A stretch of 64,000 nt of DNA from Xylanimonas oleitrophica (GTDB lineage Bacteria > Actinomycetota > Actinomycetes > Actinomycetales > Cellulomonadaceae), in NCBI RefSeq assembly GCF_003244315.1, contig NZ_QKWH01000004.1, forward strand, positions 124,001 through 188,000. The letters are read 5' to 3'. The notes beneath the pieces were generated by a model. The model was not told the origin of the DNA, ran no database searches, and worked only from the letters and a program-made list of their open reading frames with translations. The position numbers and the translations under genes were made by a program. Of this stretch, positions 1 through 8,340 are shown one piece after another (position 1 is the first letter of the stretch; each line of letters opens with the position of its first letter).

Positions 1-444
1 GGGCGGGGTGCGGCGGGCGAACTCGGTGATGACACGCCGGGTCACGCTGCCGTCCACGAGCCCTTCACCGGCGGCCAGGCGGCGCACGGCGGCCACCAGG
101 TCCTCGGGCTCGGTGTCCTTGAGCACGAACCCGCTGGCGCCGGCCTCCAGCGCCCCGAACACGTACTCGTCGAGGTCGAACGTGGTGACCACGAGCACGG
201 CCGGGGCGGGGCGGCCGTCGGGGCGGGCCTCCTGGAGGATCGCGCGAGTGGCGGCGAGCCCGTCGCCGCCGGGCATGCGCACGTCCATGCACACGACGTC
301 GGGCGCGGTGCGCCGCACCTCGCGCACCGCCGTCGGGCCGTCCCCGGCCTCGCCCACCACCTCGATGTCACCGGCCTGCTCGAGGAACACCCGGAACCCT
401 GCCCGGACCACGGCCTGGTCGTCGGCCAGCACCACGCGGATCAC
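1..444 (-). CDS. NarL/FixJ-family response regulator, partial (C-terminus beyond window start)
   Basis: This is the receiver half of a two-component response regulator; the gene runs off the left edge, so the expected LuxR-type HTH is not visible. Translation from GTG at 444 gives a complete receiver: DD acidic pair at residues 8-9, phospho-acceptor Asp about residue 54 in CMDVRMPGG, and the conserved Lys about residue 109 in FVLKD. The GTG start overlaps the stop of the kinase gene (GTGA), so the two are probably translationally coupled. Assignment to the NarL/FixJ group comes from the receiver style and from the HisKA_3-type partner kinase. Output genes are unknown. The start is secure because no other in-frame start keeps the first beta strand intact. 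Confidence 0.9.
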   Translation of the reverse strand, partial: MIRVVLADDQAVVRAGFRVFLEQAGDIEVVGEAGDGPTAVREVRRTAPDVVCMDVRMPGGDGLAATRAILQEARPDGRPAPAVLVVTTFDLDEYVFGALEAGASGFVLKDTEPEDLVAAVRRLAAGEGLVDGSVTRRVITEFARRTPP

Positions 445-1745
445 TGCCTGCCCTCCTCGTCCTCGTCCTCGTCGTCGACGGCGTCCGGCGGCGTGCTCCG
501 GGTCTGCGGCACCGTCAGGCGCACGGCCCAGCCGCCGGCGGGCGTCGGGCCGGCGTCGAGCGTGCCGCCCACGAGGGTGGCGCGCTCCCGCATCCCCACC
601 AGGCCGGCGCCGGTGCGGTTGCGGCCGTCGTCCGTGGGCGGGGCGGGCGAGGGGTCGTTGACCACCTCGAGCACCACGTCCGTTCCGCCGGTGCTCAGCC
701 CCACCCGCACCGGGGCGCCGGGGGCGTGCTGGCGGGCGTTGGCGAGCGCCTCCTGCGTCACCCGGTACAGGGCGGCGTCGGCGAGCGGCCCGAGCTGCGG
801 CGCCGGGCCGCTGCGCCGCAGCACGACGTCGTCGCCGAGCGTGCGAGCGTCCGTGACCAGCCCGTCCAGGTCGGCCGTGCCGGGCACGGGAGCGGTGCCG
901 TCGTCACCCTCCCGGAGCAGGCCCACCACCTGGCGGAGGTTGTCGAGGGTCTCCTTGCCCTGGGAACGGATCCAGGCGGCGCCGGCGCGGGCCGCGTCGG
1001 GGTCCTGGTCCACGAGCCGTTCCACCGCGGCCGCCTGCACCACCATCCCGGACAGGTGGTGGGCGGCGACGTCGTGCAGCTCGCGCGCCATCCGCCCGCG
1101 CTCGGCGACGACGGCGGCCCGAGCGGCGTCGTGCTGGGCCCGGACCGCCTCCGCCGCCCGCAGCCGCACCAGGTCCAGGTACCGGCGGCGGGTGGCCGTC
1201 CACACGCCGACCAGGGCCGCACCCGGGTAGCTGATGGCTGCGGTCGCGAGGCCGAGGAGCGCGAGCTGCGGCAGGGACGGCGACCCGGCGGGGGCCACGG
1301 CCACGGCCGCCGCGGCCTCCAGCACGGCGGCGGCACCGGTCACCGCCAGGGCCCGGCGCACGGGCATCAGCGTGCCGAGGGTGTAGCCGACGACCAGGGG
1401 CGCCAGCCCGCGCACGCTGAAGTCCGCGGGCGCCGCCGCCACGAGCGCCACCTGGAGCGCGACGACGACGCCCAGGGCGAGCAGAGGACGCGTGCGCCGC
1501 AGCGCGATCGCCGCCGCCTGCACCGTGCACAGCGCCACGACGGCGCTCGGGTGCTGCACCACGATGCCCTCCAGCGCGGCCAGCTCGTCCAGCGTGAGCG
1601 CCAGCGTGACGAGCGTGAGGACGGCGACGACGGCCGCCAGCACGGCGTCCCGCGCCGGCACGCCGACCACCCCGAGGCGGGTGAGCAGCGCGTCGACGCG
1701 GGACGGGCGCGGTGGCGCGAGGTCCTCGACGGAGCGGCGGTCCAT
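441..1745 (-). CDS. Sensor histidine kinase, HisKA_3 (NarL/DesK-like) type
   Basis: This 434-aa membrane kinase should phosphorylate the receiver encoded immediately downstream. The N-terminal half (about residues 30-185) has several hydrophobic segments and no obvious extracytoplasmic domain, as in kinases that sense membrane or envelope state. The phospho-acceptor His is about residue 224 in RELHDVAAHH, the HisKA_3 signature. The HATPase has its N box around residues 330-340 (EALANARQH) and a G box near 379-386 (GAGLVGMRER). An Asp/Glu-rich tail (DDEDEDEE) ends the protein. It sits 22 bp after the serine-hydrolase gene on the same strand and overlaps the regulator by 4 nt, so the three form one operon. 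The signal is unknown. Confidence 0.93.
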   Translation of the reverse strand: MDRRSVEDLAPPRPSRVDALLTRLGVVGVPARDAVLAAVVAVLTLVTLALTLDELAALEGIVVQHPSAVVALCTVQAAAIALRRTRPLLALGVVVALQVALVAAAPADFSVRGLAPLVVGYTLGTLMPVRRALAVTGAAAVLEAAAAVAVAPAGSPSLPQLALLGLATAAISYPGAALVGVWTATRRRYLDLVRLRAAEAVRAQHDAARAAVVAERGRMARELHDVAAHHLSGMVVQAAAVERLVDQDPDAARAGAAWIRSQGKETLDNLRQVVGLLREGDDGTAPVPGTADLDGLVTDARTLGDDVVLRRSGPAPQLGPLADAALYRVTQEALANARQHAPGAPVRVGLSTGGTDVVLEVVNDPSPAPPTDDGRNRTGAGLVGMRERATLVGGTLDAGPTPAGGWAVRLTVPQTRSTPPDAVDDEDEDEEGRQ

Positions 1746-1767
1746 GCGTGAATCCTCGCAGCCGGTC

Positions 1768-3852
1768 TCAGTACGACACGCTGGGGGCCAGCAGGCGGTA
1801 GGTCACGGCGAACCACGCCACGACGCCCAGCGCCAGCACGATCAGGACCCCGCCGGTGACGCGGCGCCAGCCGGCACGACGGCGCACGTCGCCCACCACG
1901 CGCAGCACTGCCGGCACCAGGCCGAGCACCCCGAGCGCCTGGAGGCCCTGGAGCCCGCGCAGCGCCACCGTGGGCACCTCGGCGAAGCTCATCACGGCCA
2001 TGACCGTCCCGGCCCAGCCGGCGAGCGCCACGACGGCGCCCAGCGACGCGAGCCGGGTCAGCACCCGGGCGGTGCGGCCGGCACGCCGGGCCTCGGACTC
2101 GGCGCGGTCGACCGGCCGGCGTCGCACCAGGCGCACCAGAGCGGCCACCGGCCAGACGAGCACCCCGGCCAGCAGGACCAGGGCGGCGGCCCCCAGCACG
2201 GGCAGCGCGACATCCGTGGCCGGGTCGGCGCGCAGCATGGTGAAGGCCGAGTCGTACGCGACGGCGCCCACGCGGTCACCGTCCAGGCGGGCCGAGACGG
2301 TGCGCTGGCCGCCCACCTCCTGCCACACCCACGGCTCGACCTCCTCGTACAGCACGGGACGGTCGCTGAGCGGGCCCGGCGCGATCACCACGCGGCCGTC
2401 CGGCTGGGCGGTCACGTGGGTGACGCTCAGCAGGTCCGTCACCCGCAGGAACGTGCTGTGCATGGAGCGGGACTGGGTGTAGGTGCCGGCCATCTGCGCG
2501 GCGTGCTCGCGGGCGGTGGCCTGGTCGACGCCGGGGCGGGCAGCCGTGCCCTCGGCGGGGAAGTACCGGTCGGTGAAACCGTGCACGAGCTGCTCGCGCA
2601 GGCGCAGCGTGGCCAGCCCGTCCTCGCCCGAGCCGTTCACGGACACGAACACGCCCGTGCGCTCGTCCGGGTAGAGCTGGAGGTGGGAGTGGAAGTACAG
2701 GGTGTCGCCGCCGTGCCCCACGATGCGGTGGCCGTTGCGGTCCTCCTGGAAGAACCCGAGCGCCATGCGCGGGCCCTCGGCGAGGGTGCCGAGCGTGCCG
2801 GCGTCCAGGCCCGGCTCCTCCATCAGCGCCAGGGTGGCGGGCTCCAGGACGGGCTGGCCGGTGCTGGGCTCACCGAGCATCGCGAGCATGAAGTGGGCCA
2901 TGTCGGTGGCCGTCGCGCTGAGCGCGCCCGCCGGCGGGGTGGTCACCACCTCGAACCCGTGGCCCGGCCCCGAGGCAGTCTCGTAGCCGCGCGCCAGGCG
3001 GTCGGCGAGCGGCTCGGGCACCGGCTGCTCGAACGTCGCCGTGGTCATCCCCGCAGGCTCCAGCAGGTGGTCCTGCACGTACTGCTCGAACGGCTGCCCG
3101 CTGACGCGCTCCACCACGTACCCCGCCAGGGCGTTGCCGTAGTTGGAGTAGGCCGGCACGGTGCCGGGCCGGTACACCTGCTCGGGCGGGTCGGTGACCA
3201 GCTCGTGGCGCAGGTCCGCCGGCGTGCCCTCCGCACCGATCAGGCCGCGGATGCGCTCCTCGAACCCGGCCGTGTGCGTGAGCAGGTGCCGCAGCGTGAC
3301 CGGCTCGTCGAACCGCCGCGGCAGGTCGAAGTCCAGGTACTCCGAGACGTCCGCGTCGAGGTCGACGCGCCCCTGCTCCACGAGCTGCATCACCGCCGCC
3401 GCCGTCACCAGCTTTGACACCGACCCAGGCCGGAACAGGGTGCGCTCCGGGTCCACGGGCACGGGCTCGCCGCCGTCGGCACCGGTGTCGGCCCAGCCGT
3501 AGCCGCGGGTGGTGAGCACCTCCCCGTCGTGCACGACGGCGACGGCGGCCCCCGGGATGCCCTCGCGCTCCAGCGCGGCGGGCAGGAACCCGTCGAGCCA
3601 CGCCTCGACGTCCCCCTGCTCCAGGGCAGGGGCGGACGGCGCGCCGTCGGACGCCGGGGCTGCCGGTGCGGGGAGCGCCGGCGGAGGCGTCGGGGCCTGG
3701 GCCGTGGCACAGCCGGCCACCGTGCCCGCCGTGAGCGTGACGACGGCGAGCGCCGCGGCGGCGCGCGCCACCAGGCGGTGCCGGCGTGGGCGGCCGGCCG
3801 GGTCCGGGGGAGCGGTGACGTCGTCGGACGCCCCGCGGGCGATCGTGGACAT
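1768..3852 (-). CDS. Beta-lactamase-fold serine hydrolase lipoprotein with C-terminal membrane segments
   Basis: This is a 694-aa member of the beta-lactamase/class C PBP-like family (esterases, D-aminopeptidases, carboxypeptidases). A signal peptide ends in a lipobox (TVAGC, Cys about 48). The hydrolase domain spans about residues 80-430: the SxxK nucleophile motif is S144-V-S-K147, the Tyr motif is Y235-S-N237, and HGGDT near residue 385 occupies the KTG-like position. About three hydrophobic helices lie in the C-terminal 150 residues (near 545-575, 595-620 and 660-690). A lipobox plus C-terminal membrane helices suggests an outward-facing enzyme held at the membrane. As first gene of an operon with a kinase and regulator, it may generate or respond to the envelope signal; this is inference. 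Substrate unknown. Confidence 0.88.
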   Translation of the reverse strand: MSTIARGASDDVTAPPDPAGRPRRHRLVARAAAALAVVTLTAGTVAGCATAQAPTPPPALPAPAAPASDGAPSAPALEQGDVEAWLDGFLPAALEREGIPGAAVAVVHDGEVLTTRGYGWADTGADGGEPVPVDPERTLFRPGSVSKLVTAAAVMQLVEQGRVDLDADVSEYLDFDLPRRFDEPVTLRHLLTHTAGFEERIRGLIGAEGTPADLRHELVTDPPEQVYRPGTVPAYSNYGNALAGYVVERVSGQPFEQYVQDHLLEPAGMTTATFEQPVPEPLADRLARGYETASGPGHGFEVVTTPPAGALSATATDMAHFMLAMLGEPSTGQPVLEPATLALMEEPGLDAGTLGTLAEGPRMALGFFQEDRNGHRIVGHGGDTLYFHSHLQLYPDERTGVFVSVNGSGEDGLATLRLREQLVHGFTDRYFPAEGTAARPGVDQATAREHAAQMAGTYTQSRSMHSTFLRVTDLLSVTHVTAQPDGRVVIAPGPLSDRPVLYEEVEPWVWQEVGGQRTVSARLDGDRVGAVAYDSAFTMLRADPATDVALPVLGAAALVLLAGVLVWPVAALVRLVRRRPVDRAESEARRAGRTARVLTRLASLGAVVALAGWAGTVMAVMSFAEVPTVALRGLQGLQALGVLGLVPAVLRVVGDVRRRAGWRRVTGGVLIVLALGVVAWFAVTYRLLAPSVSY

Positions 3853-4120
3853 GGTGGTCTCCTCGCGGCCGGGCGGTGTCCGGGAACCTGCCCGGAGGCG
3901 GCACCCTCGGCCTGCCCACCAGCCTCGTCACGGGCAGGGTGCGGCACATCGGGCGCGGGTGCCGTCCTCGGTTACGACCTTGGTCGCAGACGGGTGCACC
4001 CGGCAGGAGGAGCCGGTGCCACCCCCCCGGACGCTAGGGTTCCGCGCAGGGGCAGGTCCCGACGGACGACCAGAGGGTGTGACGGTCCGAGCCCCAGACC
4101 GCCCGCCCGGTGCCACCCCC

Positions 4121-5254
4121 ATGACGATCCCGCCCGACGACCTGCCACGCGGTACCGACGGACGCATCCCGCAGTGGGTCATCGACGAGGCCGCGGGAAG
4201 ACGCACCGCCGCGACCGGGTGGCGCACCTGGGAGCCCGGCTCACCCTCCGGCACCGGGGGCGGGCGCGACCGCTGGGACAGGGCACCGCGACGCCGTCGC
4301 CGGCCCCGGCGCCTGGGCGCGCTCCTCACCGGCGCGGCACTCCTCGCCGCCGGCTACGGGTGGGTGCAGCTCGGGAGCCCCGGCCTCCCCGCGGCACGGG
4401 ACGCCACGCTCGACGTCCTGGCCCGCGTGACCGGCCCGGGTGACGACGTGGTGGCGCTCGCGGACCAGATGTACCTGACCGACACCGGCCGGGACGTGCT
4501 CTACGGCGCACGGCCGCGCCTGCTGGACCGCCAGGAGTTCTCCGGCCGTTGCGAGGGGCGGGCCCACCCGAACGTCCCTGCCGCGCTGCCCGCGGACGTC
4601 GGCGGTGCGCCGGGCGAGCCCGCGGTGATGGGCTGCTACGTCGCCGGCCGGGAGATCGTCGTCTACGTGCCCGACGACCCGCGCCTGCGGCCGGCCGTCG
4701 TGACGACCGCGGCCCACGAGATGCTCCACGCCGCCTGGGACCGGATGGGCGCCCGCGAGCAGGGGCGCCTCGAACCCCTGCTGGAGACGGCCGTCGCCGC
4801 GGTGGACCCCGCCGACCCGGTGCACGAGCAGCTGGCGGCCTCCGTCGGGGACGACCCGCGCCTGCGCTCCACCGAGCTGTTCGCCTACCTGGGGTCGCAG
4901 GTCTACCCGGCCGGTGGGCTCGACCCGGCCCTCGAGGAGGCGTACGCGCGGTACGTCGCCGACCGGGAGGCGCTCGTCGCCGTCGGGACGCAGCTGCGGC
5001 TGCTGTTCGACCAGATCGTCACGGAGGCCGAGACGGCGCGCGGCGAGGCCGCGGCGCACGAGGCGGCGGCAGCCCGGCTGCGTGCCCAGCGGGACGCCGA
5101 GGCGGCGCTGCCCGACCTCCGGCGTGACGACGTCGCGATCGCTGCTCTCGACGCGCGGGCGCGCGAGGAGCAGGCGGCCGCCGAGGCCGCGTCGCGCAGG
5201 GCAGAGGAGCACGTGGCCGACCTGGCCTCGTTGCAGGAGCAGCTGCACCCCTGA
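4121..5254 (+). CDS. Single-pass membrane protein with HExxH metallopeptidase-like motif and coiled-coil tail
   Basis: This 377-aa protein is of uncertain function. It has a cytoplasmic Arg-rich N-terminus, one membrane helix at about residues 64-84, an extracytoplasmic domain with two Cys (about 144 and 172), and the zinc-protease-like motif H199-E-M-L-H203 in TTAAHEMLHAAWD. After about residue 290 it becomes an Ala/Glu/Arg-rich helix, probably coiled coil, to the C-terminus. The third zinc ligand is not obvious, although Glu residues follow in the LRSTELFAY region, where gluzincins often place it. The ATG at 4121 is chosen because upstream codons look non-coding; GTG starts further upstream are possible. 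It lies just before an ECF sigma cluster on the same strand, so a role in processing membrane regulators is possible but unproven. Confidence 0.7.
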   Translation: MTIPPDDLPRGTDGRIPQWVIDEAAGRRTAATGWRTWEPGSPSGTGGGRDRWDRAPRRRRRPRRLGALLTGAALLAAGYGWVQLGSPGLPAARDATLDVLARVTGPGDDVVALADQMYLTDTGRDVLYGARPRLLDRQEFSGRCEGRAHPNVPAALPADVGGAPGEPAVMGCYVAGREIVVYVPDDPRLRPAVVTTAAHEMLHAAWDRMGAREQGRLEPLLETAVAAVDPADPVHEQLAASVGDDPRLRSTELFAYLGSQVYPAGGLDPALEEAYARYVADREALVAVGTQLRLLFDQIVTEAETARGEAAAHEAAAARLRAQRDAEAALPDLRRDDVAIAALDARAREEQAAAEAASRRAEEHVADLASLQEQLHP

Positions 5255-5351
5255 CAGAGGCGAGCGCGGACGGGTCGCAGCGGCCGCGGACACCTCGGCC
5301 CGTGCCGGACATGTACCCGGTGGAGACATTGCGACGAGCCCGGGAGAGACC

Positions 5352-5981
5352 ATGCCATCTGACACCGACGACCTGACGCGCTGGCTGGACGCGTCCGCGC
5401 CACCCCTTCACGAGCCGGACGGGTTGAGCGCGGCGGTGGGCGACGTCGTCCTGGCCACCCGCCGTGCTGGCAGAACCGGGATCCTGGGGCCGCGCCGTGC
5501 CCTCGCGGCGGGCACGGGCGCCGTCGCGCTGATCGTGGGTGGCACGGCCGCCGCGGCCAGCCTCTTGGAGTGGACGGCGCCCTGGGCGCAGGAGCCGTTC
5601 GGCTCGATCACGTACACGTTGCCCAGCGGCGGGACGTGCGAGCAGCGCACAGGGGGACTTCACGTCCGGGACCCGGGAGCTCGGGCTGAGGTCGTGGCGT
5701 GGCTGGAGGAGAACTCGCTGTCCGAGATCGTCGACGTCGACGGCGCTATCGCTCGGCTCCGCGCCGAGCGGAGCACCGCGGCCGGGATCGGCCCGGTCGG
5801 GTACGGCACCGACCACTACGACGCCGACTGGGAGTACCACACGGCGGTCCAGGACGCCCTGAACGCCGCGATCGCCGCCAGGCTCGAGCAGGAGGGCGCG
5901 CCGGTCTCTTTCCGGTGGGAGTCCGAGACACGGTGCACCGGGGACAACCCGGACCCGGGCACGCCGTGGTGGTACGAGTGA
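5352..5981 (+). CDS. Hypothetical single-pass membrane protein linked to an ECF sigma factor
   Basis: I do not recognise a named family. The 209-aa product has a short cytoplasmic part (about 1-45) ending in basic residues, one hydrophobic helix (about 48-68), and an extracytoplasmic domain with two Cys (TCEQ and TRCTG). This plan resembles the other two proteins that accompany ECF sigma genes in this window (7132-8223 and 14071-14799). The ATG at 5352 follows a purine-rich GGGAGAGACC stretch. The last codons overlap the start of the sigma gene by 4 nt (GTGA), indicating coupled translation. A role as anti-sigma factor or as product of the sigma unit is inferred from position only. Confidence 0.7.
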   Translation: MPSDTDDLTRWLDASAPPLHEPDGLSAAVGDVVLATRRAGRTGILGPRRALAAGTGAVALIVGGTAAAASLLEWTAPWAQEPFGSITYTLPSGGTCEQRTGGLHVRDPGARAEVVAWLEENSLSEIVDVDGAIARLRAERSTAAGIGPVGYGTDHYDADWEYHTAVQDALNAAIAARLEQEGAPVSFRWESETRCTGDNPDPGTPWWYE

Positions 5982-6475
5982 GGAGCCGTGCGGAGGACGT
6001 CGTGGCCGCGAACGCCGAGGACGTGCTGCGCTACCTCCGCCGGCGTGCGGAGGACGACGACGCCGCGGACCTGCTGGCGGAGACGCTGACCACCGCGTGG
6101 CGTCGCGCAGCCATGATGCCCGCAGACCCTGTCGAGGCACGCATGTGGCTCTTCGGCGTCGCCCACCGCACCCTTCTCAACCACCAGCGCGGCGCCAGGC
6201 GTCGTCTCCGGCTGGCTGATCGCCTCCGTGACGTGCTCGCCACCACGGGCCACGCACCACCGGCCGACAGCGGGGTGGAGGTCCGTGACGCCGTCTCGCG
6301 CCTCGACCCCGACCTCGCCGAGCTGGTGCGGCTGGTCCACTGGGAGGGCTTCACGCTCGCCCAGGTGGCCGAGGTGGTGGGCATGCCCGCGTCCACGGTG
6401 CGCAACCGGTACCAGCGGGCGAAGCAGGAGCTGCGCGAGGCGCTGCAGGCTCCGGCGGCCTCGCTGCGGGAGTGA
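5978..6475 (+). CDS. ECF-type RNA polymerase sigma factor
   Basis: This 165-aa protein has region 2 in the first 70 residues (helix AADLLAETLTTAWRRA, then the MWLFGVAHRTLLNHQRG region 2.4-like segment) and region 4 at about 105-155 (DLAELVRLVHWEGFTLAQVAEVVGMPASTVRNRYQRA split over two helices of an HTH). GTG at 5978 is chosen for its GTGA overlap with the previous gene; in-frame GTGs at 5966 and 5969 would add a few residues. The protein is short, near the lower limit for the family. It should direct RNA polymerase to a small regulon. The partner is probably the membrane protein encoded just upstream. Confidence 0.88.
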   Translation: MRSRAEDVVAANAEDVLRYLRRRAEDDDAADLLAETLTTAWRRAAMMPADPVEARMWLFGVAHRTLLNHQRGARRRLRLADRLRDVLATTGHAPPADSGVEVRDAVSRLDPDLAELVRLVHWEGFTLAQVAEVVGMPASTVRNRYQRAKQELREALQAPAASLRE

Positions 6476-6533
6476 CGTCGGACCACCGCGGTGTCGGGCA
6501 GCCCGCCGCATGCGCACCTCGTCACTGCGGGTA

Positions 6534-6561
6534 CGGAACCTTCCGCAGGGCCGCTGCGTGT
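6534..6561 (+). promoter_or_regulatory. Possible ECF-type autoregulatory promoter
   Basis: GGAACC at 6535-6540 is followed 16 nt later by CGTGT at 6557-6561, a spacing seen in ECF promoters of actinobacteria. The start codon of the SigE-family sigma gene lies 14 nt beyond. GGAACC also sits inside the small inverted repeat CGGAA-CC-TTCCG (6534-6545). Only one example was found here and no equivalent site was seen before the paralogous sigma gene at 13496, so confidence is low. Confidence 0.3.
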
Positions 6562-6575
6562 GGGGGGATGTGAGC

Positions 6576-7142
6576 GTGCTCTGGGAGTCCGGTGAGGTCC
6601 GTCAGGACTTCGTCGTGCCCGCCGGGAAGGAGGCGCGTGACGCCGAGTTCGTGGCTTTCGTGGAGGCCTCGGGCCCGGTGCTGCGGCGCGTCGCGATGCT
6701 CCTGGCCGGAGATCTGCACCGTGGCGAGGAGCTGCTGCAGGCCACCCTGGAGCGCACGTACCGCTCGTGGTCGCGGGCACGGGACGGAGACCCTCTCGTC
6801 TATGCGCGGCGGATCCTCGCGAACCTGCGGATCGACACGTGGCGGCGGACCCGACGCGAGCTGCTGCTCACCGCTGACGAGATGCCTGAGCGCGGCAACG
6901 GCGACGAGACGCACCACGTGGCCCTGCGGGACGAGCTGACGCGAGCGCTGCTGCTCCTGCCGGTCAAGCAGAGACGTGTGGTGGTGCTGCGGCACCTCCT
7001 CGACCTCTCGGAGGCGGAGGTGGCCGAGGAGCTCGGCCTGCCCCGCGGCACGGTCAAGTCGGCCGGGTCCCGGGGGCTCGCCACGCTCCGTGAGGCACTG
7101 CAGCATCCCGCCGAGAGCGAAGGACGAACCCATGAACGATGA
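6576..7142 (+). CDS. SigE-family ECF RNA polymerase sigma factor
   Basis: This 188-aa sigma factor begins its conserved part with DAEFVAFVEASGPVLRRVA and GDLHRGEELLQATLERTYRS (region 2), continues with ILANLRIDTWRRTRRE, and ends with region 4 (LLLPVKQRRVVVLRHLLDLS, AEELGLPRGTVKSAGSRGLA). These features mark the actinobacterial SigE subfamily. GTG at 6576 is preferred for the GGGGGA motif about 8 nt upstream and for its match in layout to the paralogue at 13496; GTG 6570 or 6558 are alternatives. It overlaps the next gene by 11 nt, so the sigma factor and the membrane protein behind it are co-expressed. The paralogous pair lies at 13496-14799. Confidence 0.9.
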   Translation: MLWESGEVRQDFVVPAGKEARDAEFVAFVEASGPVLRRVAMLLAGDLHRGEELLQATLERTYRSWSRARDGDPLVYARRILANLRIDTWRRTRRELLLTADEMPERGNGDETHHVALRDELTRALLLLPVKQRRVVVLRHLLDLSEAEVAEELGLPRGTVKSAGSRGLATLREALQHPAESEGRTHER

Positions 7143-8223
7143 CTTCTCGCGGCAGCTGCGCGCGATGGTCGACGAGGCGGTGCCCGAGCGTCCGGTGGAC
7201 GGGCTCACCGGGCTCCGGGTGGCACGTCGGCGTGCGCAGCGGCACCGGGCGCGGGGCGTGGCGCTGTCAGTCGCCGCCAGCGTCGTCGTCGGTGCGGCGG
7301 CGCTCGGGGCCGTGACGACGCTCGAACCGCGCCCGGTCGTGCCGGCGTCGACGGCATCGCCGGCGCCCAGGGACACCGTCGACCTGCAGCCCGCCGCAGG
7401 CGTTCGGCAGATGCCGAGCTGGGCCCGCACCTACGTGCGGCACGACGGCGCCACCGTCGTCGACACGAGCCTCGACTCCTGGGCGCCTGGGGAGCGGTTC
7501 TTCCTGGCTCTCACCCCGGCCGGCCCGGGCCTCGAGGGGCCGCCCCGCTTCGCGGTGTACTCCGGGACGGATGACGACCTGTCGGCGCTGATCGAGGCCG
7601 ACGCCCTCCCGGAACCGGTGTGGGAGACGTTCGCCGGCGGGCCCCGGGTGCTCGTGAGCGGCGACGGGCGGCACGCGCTGGCGTTCGGCCCGCGTGACGG
7701 CGGTTCGTCCCGCCTGGTGACGTGGGACCCGATGACCGACAGCGAGGGGCGCAGGATCTTCTCCTACCCGCTGGAAGCGGCCGGCCCGCTGACGTGGGGC
7801 ACGCACGGGCACAGCGAGACCAACGTGAGGGTCTGGGCCAGCCGGGTCGACGGCATCGACGGGGCGCGTGCGCCTGCCGTCCGCGGCACGGTCCAGCACT
7901 CCGGTGGCTTCGCGCAGATCGGGGCAGCAGCCTGCACCGACGGCGACTGCGTGAGGGTGTGGGACGGTGGCACCGCATCGCCCGGGGAGCCGGCGAGGCC
8001 GGGACCGGTGGACCTGGCGGTGGCCGCGGCGCTCGCGGACGTCGAGGAGGTGACGGGCCCCGACGGCCTCGGGCTGTGCCTCGCCCTGCGCGAGGAGCGC
8101 CGGGACGACGAAGGTGTCGACAGCACGGTGACCGGACGGCAGGCGCAGTGCGTCGCGGACGTCGTCGCCGAGTCGGTGCGACGGGTTCCGCGGCCCGCTG
8201 AGGGCGGTGCGCAGGGCGGGTGA
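7132..8223 (+). CDS. Single-pass membrane protein encoded with SigE-family sigma factor (putative anti-sigma)
   Basis: The 363-aa product starts MNDDFSRQLRAMVDEAVPE, has a basic juxtamembrane stretch (RVARRRAQRHRAR), one membrane helix at about residues 43-62, and an extracytoplasmic domain of about 300 residues without a family I recognise. A Cys pair (AACTDGDCVR, about 265-270) and two later Cys may form disulfides. The first 45 residues resemble those of the 14071-14799 product (both start MNDD and end in an Arg-rich RR segment), and both follow SigE-family sigma genes. A membrane anti-sigma role, with the short cytoplasmic part binding sigma, fits this layout but is inference; there is no zinc-binding ZAS motif. 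Confidence 0.72.
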   Translation: MNDDFSRQLRAMVDEAVPERPVDGLTGLRVARRRAQRHRARGVALSVAASVVVGAAALGAVTTLEPRPVVPASTASPAPRDTVDLQPAAGVRQMPSWARTYVRHDGATVVDTSLDSWAPGERFFLALTPAGPGLEGPPRFAVYSGTDDDLSALIEADALPEPVWETFAGGPRVLVSGDGRHALAFGPRDGGSSRLVTWDPMTDSEGRRIFSYPLEAAGPLTWGTHGHSETNVRVWASRVDGIDGARAPAVRGTVQHSGGFAQIGAAACTDGDCVRVWDGGTASPGEPARPGPVDLAVAAALADVEEVTGPDGLGLCLALREERRDDEGVDSTVTGRQAQCVADVVAESVRRVPRPAEGGAQGG

Positions 8224-8253
8224 CCCTGGTCGCCGGCATAGGGCAGGGGCGGG

Positions 8254-8278
8254 CTCGCCCGTCTCCTCGTCGGGCGAG
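8254..8278 (+). terminator. Hairpin terminator after the sigma/membrane-protein operon
   Basis: CTCGCCCG (8254-8261) and CGGGCGAG (8271-8278) form a perfect 8-bp stem with a 9-nt loop, 30 nt after the stop codon of the preceding gene. There is no T-run, which is usual in GC-rich actinobacteria. An alternative GTCTC/GAGAC pairing overlaps it. Confidence 0.5.
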
Positions 8279-8340
8279 ACGGAGCGCCGTCGATAGAATG
8301 GCCCACGGTTGTCCACAACAGGGCGTAGGGCGGTGGTCGG

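Noticed and set aside
1492-3417. A 641-codon plus-strand open frame opposite the serine-hydrolase gene
   Set aside because: The minus strand encodes SxxK and YSN motifs and a lipobox; the plus frame is Gln/His/Arg-rich with no motif.
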